A stretch of 36,140 bases of DNA from G963674665 sp964609625 (GTDB lineage: Bacteria; Desulfobacterota; Desulfovibrionia; Desulfovibrionales; Desulfovibrionaceae): positions 1 through 36,140 of the forward strand of contig CAZSRS010000040.1 of assembly GCA_964609625.1 (NCBI GenBank). Reading direction: 5' to 3'. Below are positions 1 through 7,509 of this stretch, piece after piece. Position numbers and translations under genes: made by a program. The notes below the pieces were generated by a model. That model was not told the origin of the DNA, did not search any database, and worked only from the letters and a program-made list of their open reading frames with translations. The first letter of the stretch is position 1; each line of letters opens with the position of its first letter.

Positions 1-1
1 T

Positions 2-244
2 AGGCTTTTTCTAGATTATGCCAGAAGTGCGGAGCGAAGGCAATAGCCACGTTTCACTTATGCCGAGCTTGGAGAAAACGATGTCGATTTGAAGAAACTT
101 CAGTCATGGCTGGAGAAGATTCGCAAGCTTGATTTCTACGGCGGGACCCTGGCGGAAGAAGCCGTGCAGCGCCTGAAGAACTGCGAGGCATTGCTCGATG
201 GCTACGCCCAGCGGGTTTTCGATGAGCACGATGAAAACAAATAA
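2..244 (+). pseudogene. ChrB-like protein, C-terminal remnant with in-frame amber stop
   Basis: The frame ending at the TAA at 242-244 encodes a Lys/Glu-rich tail with the strings FTYAELGEN, WLEKIRKLDFYG and LLDGYAQRVF. This resembles the C-terminal half of the N-terminal domain of ChrB-type chromate-resistance proteins; it is a family impression, not a search result. Upstream in the same frame the residues LDYARSAERRQ also fit such proteins, but a TAG at 44-46 separates the two parts. No ATG or GTG follows the stop that could restart the protein. The 5' part lies outside the window. The most likely reading is a gene broken by a nonsense change or small indel. A sequencing error at position 44 would restore it. 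Confidence 0.5.
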
Positions 245-264
245 CCATGCTCGGAGAACGTCCT

Positions 265-327
265 ATGAAACTCACCGTCCTCACGTACAATACCCTTTTT
301 GCCGGACGCGACGGCAGCGACAGCATA
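265..327 (+). pseudogene. Endonuclease/exonuclease/phosphatase-family protein, N-terminal stub
   Basis: An ATG at 265, preceded by GGAG at about 253-256, starts MKLTVLTYNTLFAGRDG. This is the characteristic first beta strand (L-T-Y-N-T-L-F) of the endonuclease/exonuclease/phosphatase (DNase I-like) superfamily, in which the Asn binds metal. After about 21 codons the sequence changes abruptly into the TGTCTGTTCCC repeat at 331, and nothing like the rest of the family (usually 250 residues or more) follows. The frame stays open only by chance, antisense to rnhA. It starts 20 bases after the ChrB-like remnant, so the two were probably an operon. The break coincides exactly with a repeat shared with the Y1 transposase element, which suggests that element caused the truncation. 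Confidence 0.55.
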
Positions 328-366
328 ATATGTCTGTTCCCTTATCCTGTCCCCTTATCCTTATTC
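328..366 (-). repeat. Tandem copies of the GGGGACAGAC element-end repeat
   Basis: Read on the minus strand, this segment carries AATAAGGATAAGGGGACAG and, next to it, AAGGGAACAGACATATT. The first matches the left flank of the transposase element at 12397-12415 (AATAAAGGTAAGGGGACAG) with two mismatches. The second is a variant of the same GGGGACAGACAAATT core. It looks like an element end with the core duplicated, lying exactly where the endonuclease-family stub breaks off. Confidence 0.65.
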
Positions 367-396
367 CGTCTGACACAGGGCGAGGCACAGGAGAGG

Positions 397-861
397 TTAC
401 TTGGGGTATCCGGGATCGGCCTCGAGTCCGGGGCTCTGGGCAGCGGTACGAGCCAGTTGATCGCAACGCTCGTTGTCCGGGTTTCCGGAGTGCCCCCGCA
501 CCCAGCGAAAAGTGACCTGGTGTTTCTGAAGCAGGGGGAGCAGTCGCAGCCAGAGGTCCTTGTTCTTGACCGGCTTCTTTGCCGAAGTCTGCCAGCCGTT
601 GCGCTGCCAGGCCGCGAGCCAGCGTTTTTCCACTGCGTCACGCAGGTACTGGGAGTCGGTATACAGCTCCACGCGGCATGGCTGCTTCAGGGCCTCGAGG
701 CCGGCAATGGCGGCGAGGATTTCCATGCGGTTGTTGGTGGTCTGGGAAAAGCCGCCGGAGAGTTCCTTTTCCACGTCGTTGTGGCGCAGCACGGCCGCCC
801 AGCCGCCAGGGCCGGGATTGCCCAGACAGGCGCCGTCGGTATGGATGGTCACGTTCTTCAT
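397..861 (-). CDS. rnhA: Ribonuclease HI
   Basis: This 154-residue protein is a full-length type 1 RNase H, the cytoplasmic endonuclease that cuts the RNA strand of RNA:DNA hybrids and so removes R-loops and primer remnants. It opens with the family signature HTDGACLGNPGPGGW. The carboxylates D9, E47 (NNRMEIL), D69 (YTDSQYL) and D134 are all present, with H124 in the RGHSGNPDNERCD segment. The basic substrate-handle region is present (WQRNGWQTSAKKPVKNKDLW, about 85-104). The ATG at 861 has no clear Shine-Dalgarno sequence. It lies 52 bases downstream of the TPM-like gene on the same strand, so the two may be co-transcribed. Identification is firm. Confidence 0.95.
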   Translation of the reverse strand: MKNVTIHTDGACLGNPGPGGWAAVLRHNDVEKELSGGFSQTTNNRMEILAAIAGLEALKQPCRVELYTDSQYLRDAVEKRWLAAWQRNGWQTSAKKPVKNKDLWLRLLPLLQKHQVTFRWVRGHSGNPDNERCDQLARTAAQSPGLEADPGYPK

Positions 862-913
862 GGGGAGCGGAGACTATCCCGGGGCAGGGGTAAGGGCAAG
901 ACGAAATTCCAGA

Positions 914-1483
914 TCACCCAGACTCGGGAGCAATGGGAAAACGCATTTCCGGCCCACTCTCGTGTGGCATAGGGGGACGTAGGCCGGCGAGGGCCTTCCA
1001 GATGCGTTCCACGGCCAGCAGCAGCCCCTGTGGCCATTGCTCGGATTCGAAGTAGGGCGCGAAGTGCCCGGTCTCCAACTCGTGCAGCAGGTCCGGACCC
1101 AGGGCGCTGGCCACCAGCGGCGGCGCCTGGATGCGCACCTCCCTGGCCATGGGGTTGAGTCCGATGAACAGCGTCTTGTTGTCGGGCAGGGGTGGGTCGA
1201 TATGTCTGGCATCCACGTGGACCTTCAGGTCCAGGCCGAATTCGTCCTTGAAAAGTTTGGCGAAATCCCGCAACAGCTGCTTTTGCCTGGGTGTCAGCTG
1301 GTCGCCCAGGTCGACCACGGCACCCCTGGACTGGATGCGCTCCATGGAGCGTTCGTTGTTCAGCCAGAACAGCCAGCCGGCGATCGCGAACACGGCGAGG
1401 AGCGCCACGAAGCGCAGGAACTGCTCGCCTCCGGTCTTGCCCCTGACAAGAGGGGGGCGGTTTCGTTTGGGGAAAAAGAACAC
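914..1483 (-). CDS. Membrane-anchored TPM-domain-like protein
   Basis: This 189-residue protein has a basic cytoplasmic start (FFPKRNRPPLVRGK), one hydrophobic segment at about residues 22-41 and a soluble remainder of about 145 residues, probably periplasmic. The segment VVDLGDQLTPRQKQLLRDFAK followed by a hydrophobic strand (LDLKVHV) resembles the start of TPM domains (Psb32/YgcG fold), where an L-T-x-x-Q helix precedes a beta strand. The later FIGLNPMAREVRIQ and a conserved-looking LLHELETG also fit. Function is unknown; TPM proteins are linked to membrane-protein maintenance, but nothing here specifies a substrate. The start is GTG (1481-1483) with no obvious ribosome-binding site, so the start is uncertain. 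rnhA follows on the same strand. Confidence 0.6.
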   Translation of the reverse strand: MFFFPKRNRPPLVRGKTGGEQFLRFVALLAVFAIAGWLFWLNNERSMERIQSRGAVVDLGDQLTPRQKQLLRDFAKLFKDEFGLDLKVHVDARHIDPPLPDNKTLFIGLNPMAREVRIQAPPLVASALGPDLLHELETGHFAPYFESEQWPQGLLLAVERIWKALAGLRPPMPHESGPEMRFPIAPESG

Positions 1484-1656
1484 TGTGGTTCCGTAAGGTA
1501 GCGGTCCCGACCGGGAAGGCCAGGTCCAGACACAGGGAAAATTGCCTCATCGGCGCATGTTGTCAAGCTCCCGCATCAGCTTGTATAGGCCGTAGGGGAA
1601 GGGGCGTTTCGCGCCAAGAGGAGAAAGGTGCGACACGCCTGCAAGGAGTACGTATC

Positions 1657-2574
1657 ATGGATGCCATGGAACTGCGCAACGCGCCCAAGGGTGTGGTGCG
1701 CCGGGTGGCCTGGATCGGCCTGTGGTGCAATCTGGGGCTGTCCATCATCAAGATCGCCGCCGGGATCATGGCTCGCAGCCATGCCGTGGTCGCCGATGGG
1801 GTGCACAGCCTCTCGGATCTGGTCACGGATCTTGCCGTGATTATCGGCGTGCAGTTCTGGTCCGCGCCCCCGGACGACAACCACCCCCACGGTCATGCCC
1901 GCATCGAGACCCTGGTGACCCTGAGCATCGGCTTGGTGCTGGCCGGTGTGGCCATGGGCCTGTGCTACGAGGCCCTGGCCACGGTGCGCAGCCCGGATGT
2001 CGCCGCGCCCGGCTGGCTGGCCTTCTGGGCAGCCGTGCTTTCATTGGGGATCAAGGAGTGGCTCTACCGCTGGACAGCAGCCAAGGGCAGGGAGGTGAAC
2101 TCACCGGCCCTGGAGGCCAACGCCTGGCATCATCGCTCCGATGCCCTGAGTTCTCTGCCTGCCGCCGCGGCCGTGGCCGTGGGCGCCATCTACCCGGAGT
2201 GGTCCTTCGTGGACCGCGTGGGTGCCGTGATCGTCTCCCTGCTTATCCTCCAGGCAGCCTGGAAGATCGTCTGGCCCTCCTTGCAGCAGTTGGTGGACAG
2301 GGGCGCTCCTGAAGAACAAATCCGGCGCATCACCGAGATCGCCCAAAGCACGCGCGGGGTCATGGAGGTGCACGCGGTGCGTACCCGCTATCTGGGACAG
2401 GGCTTGCAGGTGGATCTGCACGTGCTGGTGGATCCTGAAATGACGGTGCGTGAGGGACACGCCATCTCGGAGTTGGTGCGCCTCAGGCTGCTGGAGCTTT
2501 GCCGCAACGTCTGCGACGTGGTGGTGCACCTGGAGCCCTACGTGGAGGAGGAGCTGGCGTCAACGAACCGTTAA
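1657..2574 (+). CDS. Cation diffusion facilitator (CDF) family metal efflux transporter
   Basis: This 305-residue inner-membrane protein belongs to the CDF family, which exports divalent metals (Zn2+, Fe2+, Mn2+, Co2+ or Cd2+) in exchange for protons. The metal-site motifs are visible: ADGVHSLSD in membrane helix 2 (residues 46-54) and WHHRSD in helix 5. Between them is the charged DDNHPHGHARIET segment typical of the family. A C-terminal cytoplasmic domain (about 215-295) contains MEVHAVRTRYLGQGLQVDLHVLVDP and ends in VVVHLEP, matching the ferredoxin-like dimerisation domain. The HxxxD / HxxxD pattern does not settle the metal. An AAGGAG sits about nine bases before the ATG. The stop codon overlaps that of the convergent DMT gene. 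Confidence 0.93.
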   Translation: MDAMELRNAPKGVVRRVAWIGLWCNLGLSIIKIAAGIMARSHAVVADGVHSLSDLVTDLAVIIGVQFWSAPPDDNHPHGHARIETLVTLSIGLVLAGVAMGLCYEALATVRSPDVAAPGWLAFWAAVLSLGIKEWLYRWTAAKGREVNSPALEANAWHHRSDALSSLPAAAAVAVGAIYPEWSFVDRVGAVIVSLLILQAAWKIVWPSLQQLVDRGAPEEQIRRITEIAQSTRGVMEVHAVRTRYLGQGLQVDLHVLVDPEMTVREGHAISELVRLRLLELCRNVCDVVVHLEPYVEEELASTNR

Positions 2575-3494
2575 ACCTTGCGCCTGGTCGGCCTCTGGGC
2601 GCGGATCCCGTCCCAGACCATCAGCAGCACTCCCACGAGCACCAGCCCACCCCCCACATACCCGATGGGGCGGAAGAATTCGTCCCACCAGACAAAGGCC
2701 AGCAAGGCCGCCATGACCGGCTCCAGATTGGCCGTGACCGCCACCCGTGTGGCGTCGAGCCGCTTGAGTCCGGCGCAGTAGAACATGTAAGCTCCGTAGG
2801 TGGTGAACAACCCCATGCAGATGAACACGGCCCAGGCCGTGAGGGCGTGGGGCGCCGAAAAGGGCGGCCAGAAGGTGAACTCGGTGAAGGGCAGCAGCCC
2901 CATGGCGCCCACGGGTAGGGAGTAGAGGTAGAGGGTGGCGGCGGGGTAGTCGCGCAGGTAGCGTTTGCCGAAGATGTAATGAAGGGCGTAGGTCAGCCCC
3001 GAGAGCAGGCCGCAGGACACGCCCAGCAGGGAGACGTGCTCCAGGGCGAAGAGCCCACCGGGAGCGTCACCCGCGCTGCCCGCCGAGACCAGGGCCGCGC
3101 CCCCCATGGCCGTGCATAGGGCTAGGAGTTTGATTCTGGTCATGGACTCGCGGAAGATCAGCCAGGAGAGCAGGGCCACCCAGGCTGGCGCCGTGTACAG
3201 CAGCATGGAGGCCAGGGCCGCGCCGCTCTCGCGCACGGCGATCTGGTAGGAGCCGAAGAACACCGAAACCCCGGCAAGGCCGAAGACCAGGAGCACGGGG
3301 AGGTCCTTGGGGCGCACGCGGTAGAGCCTGAACAAGGCGCAGTGGCCGAAAAAGAACAAAGCGCCGATGGCCGCGCGCCAAAACGCGATCTCCAGGGGCT
3401 GGGCGCCGAGAGCGAAACTGAACTTGGCCACAGGACCGATGAGCGCCCAGAGCAGGGCGGCCATGAAAACGTAGAGGTATCCACGCAGGATCAT
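2571..3494 (-). CDS. DMT-superfamily (EamA) permease
   Basis: This drug/metabolite transporter has about ten hydrophobic segments arranged as two EamA repeats (for example MAALLWALIGPVAKF at the start, and AVFICMGLFTTYGAYMFYCAGLKRLDATRVAVTANLEP in the second half split by short loops). Each repeat carries the usual Pro/Glu-containing last helix (ANLEPVMAALLAF). Such proteins move small metabolites or amino acids across the inner membrane; the substrate cannot be read from sequence. I place the start at 3494 because GGAG lies six bases upstream. ATGs at 3500 and 3515 and a further extension to 3686 are open but lack a good ribosome-binding site. The convergent stop codons of this gene and the CDF gene share the bases TTAA. 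Confidence 0.85.
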   Translation of the reverse strand: MILRGYLYVFMAALLWALIGPVAKFSFALGAQPLEIAFWRAAIGALFFFGHCALFRLYRVRPKDLPVLLVFGLAGVSVFFGSYQIAVRESGAALASMLLYTAPAWVALLSWLIFRESMTRIKLLALCTAMGGAALVSAGSAGDAPGGLFALEHVSLLGVSCGLLSGLTYALHYIFGKRYLRDYPAATLYLYSLPVGAMGLLPFTEFTFWPPFSAPHALTAWAVFICMGLFTTYGAYMFYCAGLKRLDATRVAVTANLEPVMAALLAFVWWDEFFRPIGYVGGGLVLVGVLLMVWDGIRAQRPTRRKV

Positions 3495-3755
3495 GCGCAT
3501 CTCCGCGGCCGTCATAGTTGTTCCGGCCTGCTGGGGCGGAACAATAGAGTTCGCGGGCGGCGATACGCAAGTATTATTTCCGCAGGTGATGTTGCCTGTG
3601 CTCCACGATCGTGATGGGTGGATGTGCCGGAGGGGAGACGATGTCTTTCGCTTTGCGGAGCCCTGAGGACTACGTTCGCCAATCATGACAGCGTCAAGCG
3701 GTTATGAACTCCCACTTCCACTTCGGAGTACAGCCTTATTCAGGTGGAAGAATAA

Positions 3756-3950
3756 TCAGCTCATGTCGATGATGATGTAATCCGCCAAATCCAGGCAGTC
3801 GTCATCCGTCTCGCGAGGAGGTTCCGGGGCGCGGCACTCCAGGGCCAGCATTTCGAGCCGCTGTTCGAGTTCGCGCAGGCTTTCGTAATAGGCCGCTGTT
3901 TTCGGGTCGAGATTGTGACGCTCCTGCGGCTGGAACCAGATTCCGGACAT
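3756..3950 (-). CDS. Small acidic hypothetical protein (64 aa)
   Basis: A strong AAGGAGGAG lies five bases before the ATG at 3950 and fixes the start; the frame is open further upstream but without a comparable site. The protein starts MSGIWFQPQERHNLDPKTAAYYESL, then forms a probable helix rich in Leu and Glu (LRELEQRLEMLALE, about 24-38). It ends in a very acidic tail with DDDCLDLADYIIIDMS. I do not recognise a family. The helix suggests a small binding or coiled-coil protein in the cytoplasm; no membrane segment or signal peptide is visible. It lies alone, divergent from the TPR gene. Confidence 0.6.
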   Translation of the reverse strand: MSGIWFQPQERHNLDPKTAAYYESLRELEQRLEMLALECRAPEPPRETDDDCLDLADYIIIDMS

Positions 3951-4242
3951 GGGGGCTCCTCCTTTTCGTCTTGTGGATGTGCAACCCTGACGCCGGGTTG
4001 ACGAGAGGCCGTCAACAATGCGTCCTTGAACCACCTTTCGGCGGATGTGGAGCAAACTTCAGGCCAGGTGGCGGGGATACTCCCGCGCATGTCGGAGTTG
4101 TAATCCGGCAGGAGGTGGCAGGGCTTGTCAGGGGGGAACGATGCGGCTATTACCAGGAGCGGAGTGTTTGCGGCACTCCTGGACATGGCCACGTCATGGC
4201 GTGGCGATCCTGATACCGAAGAGTCGATGGGAGGATTTTAAT
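3951..4242. other. Divergent intergenic region with two hairpins before the TPR gene
   Basis: This 292-base gap separates the 64-aa gene (minus) from the TPR gene (plus). Reading frames across it have no family resemblance. Near the TPR gene are two perfect short inverted repeats. GGAGTG (4161-4166) pairs with CACTCC (4174-4179), and GCCACG (4188-4193) pairs with CGTGGC (4200-4205). They end about 23 bases before the GGGAGG ribosome-binding site, so they could fold in the 5' leader. No run of T follows, so they are not classical terminators. I see no convincing promoter boxes. Confidence 0.4.
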
Positions 4243-4827
4243 ATGCGCGTTGTCCGTACAATGGGCTGTTTCGTGCCGTTGTGTCTGTTGCTTCTGGCCG
4301 CTACCCCGCATACCCAGGCATCCGAGAAGGTTTACAATCTGGTCAACGACGCCGTGCGCTCCCAATCCGAGGGCAATGTGCAGCAGGCCCTGGACATCTA
4401 CACCCGGATCATCGATTCCGGTGAATTGCTGGACGACCCGAAGATCCTCGCCTACCTGCACAACAACAGGGCAGTGATCATGATGCAGCGCGACGAACCC
4501 AGGCGGGCGCTCCTGGATCTGGACCGTGCCCTGGAACTCCATCCGGACCCCTCGACCTACTACAACCGTGCCCTGATCCTGGCCGACTACGGAGACAAGG
4601 AAAAGGCCCTTGCCGACCTGGACAAGGCCATAGAGATGCTGCCCACGTACTCCAATGCCTATGAGCGCCGGGGTCGCCTGCTTCTGGAATTGGGGCGGCC
4701 GGGGCAGGGCCGGGCCGATCTGGACCGGGCCAAGGAGAACCGGCACAAGATAACCTTTCTGAGCAAGGGCGATATCGTTCCCTTCGAGGTCGCCCCCATG
4801 AGGCCCGGCAGCATGCGGGTGGACTAG
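4243..4827 (+). CDS. Exported tetratricopeptide-repeat protein
   Basis: This 194-residue protein starts at 4243 behind GGGAGG (4229-4234). It has a Sec signal peptide (hydrophobic FVPLCLLLLAATPHTQAS, cleavage probably after residue 26-28), so it is periplasmic or membrane-associated. The mature part is a string of TPR helices. It includes EGNVQQALDIYTRIID, AYLHNNRAVIMMQRDEPRRALLDLDRALEL, and STYYNRALILADYGDKEKALADLDKAIEM. A last partial repeat contains NAYERRGRLLLELGRPGQ. TPR arrays bind partner proteins; no catalytic domain is present and the partner is unknown. The same frame is open back to 4045, but the signal peptide and ribosome-binding site support the internal start. A cluster of inverted repeats follows the stop. 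Confidence 0.85.
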   Translation: MRVVRTMGCFVPLCLLLLAATPHTQASEKVYNLVNDAVRSQSEGNVQQALDIYTRIIDSGELLDDPKILAYLHNNRAVIMMQRDEPRRALLDLDRALELHPDPSTYYNRALILADYGDKEKALADLDKAIEMLPTYSNAYERRGRLLLELGRPGQGRADLDRAKENRHKITFLSKGDIVPFEVAPMRPGSMRVD

Positions 4828-4828
4828 A

Positions 4829-4915
4829 GCATTTATCCTTGGAAAGGGTAAAATGCTCGCGCGCACAGGACGTGCGCGCCCCTGAAATGCTGGACGTTTT
4901 TCAGGGGCAACATGC
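4829..4915. repeat. Nested inverted-repeat cluster (three potential hairpins)
   Basis: Three hairpins sit side by side between the TPR and zinc-ribbon genes. The first has arms AGCATTT (4829-4835) and AAATGCT (4851-4857), extended by a partial match inside. The second is a perfect 8-bp stem, GCGCGCAC (4859-4866) with GTGCGCGC (4872-4879) around a 5-base loop. The third is a 9-bp stem, CCCCTGAAA (4879-4887) with TTTCAGGGG (4899-4907). The word ATGCT recurs at about 4853, 4887 and 4912. It could end the TPR transcript or be a small repeat element; no T tract follows. Confidence 0.6.
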
Positions 4916-4936
4916 TCAACTACAAGGCGGCGCGGC

Positions 4937-5233
4937 ATGGGTCTGGTGAATTGCCCGGATTGTGGCAACAAGGTTTCGGACAAGGCTCCGGCCTGCATCC
5001 ACTGTGGCCGGCCTCATCCGGCCGAGGCCCCAGAGCCCGTTGAATCAACACCGCCACCCTCGGGCAGCAGGAAGGACATCCTCCTGGTGGTCGGAGGAGG
5101 CGTTCTGCTGGGAGCGGGGTTGACACTCCTGCTCCTGGGACATTCCATGTACGCCGGCCTTGGGCTGCTGCTGGGGCTTGCCTGTGTCGTTGCCGGAGAC
5201 CTCTGGGGGTGGCTCAAGGGGGAAGAGGAGTAG
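4937..5233 (+). CDS. Zinc-ribbon membrane protein
   Basis: This 98-residue protein begins with a zinc ribbon of the short bacterial type. CPDCG (residues 6-10) and CIHCG (20-24) give four cysteines that should bind one Zn2+. A Pro-rich linker (about 26-43) follows, then two hydrophobic segments (about 47-68 and 70-90, LLVVGGGVLLGAGLTLLLLG and YAGLGLLLGLACVVAG) and a charged end. It is therefore a small inner-membrane protein with the ribbon in the cytoplasm. Such proteins are widespread and mostly uncharacterised. Translation probably starts at the ATG at 4937; the preceding AAGGCGG is a modest ribosome-binding site. No partner is evident. Confidence 0.75.
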   Translation: MGLVNCPDCGNKVSDKAPACIHCGRPHPAEAPEPVESTPPPSGSRKDILLVVGGGVLLGAGLTLLLLGHSMYAGLGLLLGLACVVAGDLWGWLKGEEE

Positions 5234-5290
5234 ATCCCTGCCCGAGGCTTATCCGGCCGCACCAGACAGCCCCACCACGGGAGGAACGCA

Positions 5291-5707
5291 ATGATCAGCT
5301 ATCGCAAGGAACTGTGGTTCAACGTTCCGGCCAGGCGTGGTTTCGTGAACATCACCAGGGACGTGGAAGAGTGCCTGCGTGAAAGTGGAATCAAGGAAGG
5401 TTTGGTCCTGGTCAACGCCATGCACATCACCGCCAGCGTGTTCGTCAACGACGACGAGTCAGGTCTGCATCACGACTATGACGTTTGGCTGGAGAAGCTG
5501 GCGCCCCACGAACCCGTTGGCCAATACCGTCACAACGTGGGCGAGGACAACGCCGACGCGCACATGAAGCGTCAGATAATGGGGCGGGAGGCCGTGGTGG
5601 CCATCACCAACGGCAGGCTCGACTTCGGCCCCTGGGAACAGATCTTCTACGGCGAATTCGACGGCCGACGCCGCAAGCGCGTGCTGGTGAAGATCATCGG
5701 CGAATAG
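5291..5707 (+). CDS. yjbQ: YjbQ/UPF0047-family protein (secondary thiamine-phosphate synthase type)
   Basis: This 138-residue protein has the normal length and signatures of the YjbQ (UPF0047) family. These are MHITASVFVNDDESGLHHD, with a conserved His-Asp pair, then YRHNVGEDNADAHMKRQIMG and the C-terminal TNGRLDFGPWEQIFYGEFDG. Family members form trimers, and E. coli YjbQ has weak thiamine-phosphate synthase activity in genetic tests; the physiological role is not settled. It is cytoplasmic. GGGAGG lies a few bases before the ATG at 5291. It follows the zinc-ribbon gene by 57 bases on the same strand, so co-transcription is possible. It converges on the glycosyltransferase gene. Confidence 0.92.
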   Translation: MISYRKELWFNVPARRGFVNITRDVEECLRESGIKEGLVLVNAMHITASVFVNDDESGLHHDYDVWLEKLAPHEPVGQYRHNVGEDNADAHMKRQIMGREAVVAITNGRLDFGPWEQIFYGEFDGRRRKRVLVKIIGE

Positions 5708-5729
5708 CGCCCCCTGCTTTCATCATCCT

Positions 5730-6968
5730 TCACCGTTTCCTGCCGCGTGCTGCCGCGAAGCTTCGGAACATGTCGGCAATCTCCTCATCCAGGGGCGACA
5801 TGCGTTGCTCCAGGAATTGGGCCTTGCGCCGCAGTGCCTCGGAGTCGGCGAGGAGCGCCCTGATCCGGGTGAGCTTGCGCTCGCACTCTTGGACCATGAG
5901 CGCGTTCCCGGCCTTGAGCGCGGCGCGCAGGAGCCGGGTGAAAACCCGCTCCTCGGGGCACAGAAAACCCTGTCGGAAGAGCAGTTCCACGGCCTCGAGC
6001 CAGAGCTCCCGCGCCTCGAGCCAGCCGCCAAGCAGGTCGTAGCCCTGGGACCAGAGAGGCTCCTCATGGAGAAGTTCCAGACATTGAGCCGGGGAAAAGG
6101 GCTTGGCCAGTCGGCGGCCCAGTTCTTGCTCCCGCTCCCGTGGGGGGCGCATGCGGCCGGCGAGCCAGGGAGTGAGTGCCACCTCGTAGCCCGAATCGCG
6201 GGCATGGCGATGCAGGTCCGGGACAAAGCAGTCGGGCTGCCGAGCATGCAGCAGGGCAATGTTTTCCGCCTCGTGGTCAAAACGCCCCATTGTCTGGTTG
6301 GCGTGGTGCAGGATCACGGATTCGGGCACGGTACGCAGGAAACGCCCCTGGCGTCGGATGGCGCAGCAAAGGTCGATATCCTCGTAACCGTTGGCATAGC
6401 CGGGGTGGAATCCGCCGCATTCCCGGAACAACACCGCCGGGAGCAGCAGTGCCGCGGCGGACAGGGCCTGGCAGGTGCGCGGCATGCGTGGCAGGGGATG
6501 CTCACCGGGGAAGTGCTCGAAGAGGTGCTCCACGGAGAGGTCGAAGTCGAAGACGATGCCGGCGTGCTGCACCGTGTTGCTGCCTGGGTAGAGCAGCAGG
6601 GGCGCGGCCGCGCCCAGATCGGGAGTTGCCTCGAAGACCCGGAGCAGGGGCGGCAGCCAGTCCTGGGTGAGGACGGTGTCGTTGTTCAGGAAGAAGAGAA
6701 AGTCGGCGTCGCTGTGCTCCGCACCCAGATTGCAGGCCTGGGCGAATCCCAGATTGCGCTCCTGTCGCAGGTGCTGGAAACGCCCCTCGAAGATGGAGAC
6801 CCCGAAGGGGGCGCAGTGGCACGCTGTTTCGTCCGTGGAGCCGTTGTCCACAACCACGACTTGAATGTCGTCCCCGGTCGCGCTTGATCCCAGGCTTTCC
6901 AGGCACGGCCTGGTGAGGTCCCAGCGGTCGTGGACCGGGATGATCACGGCGACCAGATGGCGGGGCAT
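5730..6968 (-). CDS. Family 2 glycosyltransferase with C-terminal helical extension
   Basis: This 412-residue protein has an N-terminal GT-A domain of glycosyltransferase family 2, rhamnosyltransferase-like. Visible motifs are AVIIPVHDRWDLT (7-19), VVVDNGSTDET (38-48), the metal-binding FLNNDT (93-98, in the DxD position) and GYEDIDLC (194-201), which would carry the catalytic base. It should transfer a sugar from a nucleotide donor at the cytoplasmic face, for lipopolysaccharide or another surface glycan. The last 160 or so residues are helical, with repeated Leu/Arg/Glu stretches, and carry no motif I recognise. The start at 6968 has AGGAAGG nine bases upstream; the frame is open to 7106. 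It is the last gene of the operon from 8676, 37 bases after the lipoprotein gene. Confidence 0.88.
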   Translation of the reverse strand: MPRHLVAVIIPVHDRWDLTRPCLESLGSSATGDDIQVVVVDNGSTDETACHCAPFGVSIFEGRFQHLRQERNLGFAQACNLGAEHSDADFLFFLNNDTVLTQDWLPPLLRVFEATPDLGAAAPLLLYPGSNTVQHAGIVFDFDLSVEHLFEHFPGEHPLPRMPRTCQALSAAALLLPAVLFRECGGFHPGYANGYEDIDLCCAIRRQGRFLRTVPESVILHHANQTMGRFDHEAENIALLHARQPDCFVPDLHRHARDSGYEVALTPWLAGRMRPPREREQELGRRLAKPFSPAQCLELLHEEPLWSQGYDLLGGWLEARELWLEAVELLFRQGFLCPEERVFTRLLRAALKAGNALMVQECERKLTRIRALLADSEALRRKAQFLEQRMSPLDEEIADMFRSFAAARGRKR

Positions 6969-7005
6969 GTGCGGCAACCTTCCTTTGCCCGGATGCAGGG
7001 GGCGG

Positions 7006-7509
7006 TCAGCGGGCGAGGGCACCCTCGCTGGCGAAGAACATGCGCGGTTCTCCCGTGACCGGGTCCTGCCCCCCGGAAATGACGGAACGATAGCCGAAGC
7101 TGACAAAGAGCTGTTCCGAACCGCCGATCTCTTCGGGCCTTAGGATGAATTCAATGGGGATTGCTGTGTCGGGTGTCAGCTGGCGCGGCAGGAGCACCTG
7201 CACCTGCTTGGCCAGGACACTGCCCCGCGAATCGCTGAGATAGACGGCGAACCAGAGTTCCTCCATGCCCGTGGCCCATTCCGGTAGGCTTTCCCGCACA
7301 GGGGAGGCCGTGCCACGGATACCGAAGGCGTCGGCCATGGGCACGGGCTCGTAGTCGAACCGCCAGTACTTCAGGGTCAGGGTCTGCTGGACGTTGGGCT
7401 TCCAGGGCGAGCGCTGCAGGTGGTGGACATTGAGCTGCGCGCAGGCCAGGAGCGCCAGACAGCAGAGCGCCGGGGCCAGGATTCTGGAAGCGTGGAGAAC
7501 GGCGTTCAT
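7006..7509 (-). CDS. Hypothetical lipoprotein
   Basis: This 167-residue protein has a signal peptide ending in a lipobox, LLAC (residues 20-23), so Cys23 should be lipidated and the protein anchored in a membrane facing the periplasm. The mature part is beta-rich with no motif I recognise (for example TLTLKYWRFDYEP, ELWFAVYLSD, LFVSFGYRSV). The ATG overlaps the stop of the upstream YkgJ-like gene in an ATGA, which implies translational coupling. The glycosyltransferase gene follows 37 bases later. It may therefore act in the same envelope process, but that is inference from position only. Confidence 0.75.
   Translation of the reverse strand: MNAVLHASRILAPALCCLALLACAQLNVHHLQRSPWKPNVQQTLTLKYWRFDYEPVPMADAFGIRGTASPVRESLPEWATGMEELWFAVYLSDSRGSVLAKQVQVLLPRQLTPDTAIPIEFILRPEEIGGSEQLFVSFGYRSVISGGQDPVTGEPRMFFASEGALAR

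Noticed and set aside
247..972. Long plus-strand open frame over rnhA (241 codons)
   Set aside because: Only its first 21 codons (265-327) look like protein; the rest is antisense to the well-conserved rnhA and the TPM-like gene.
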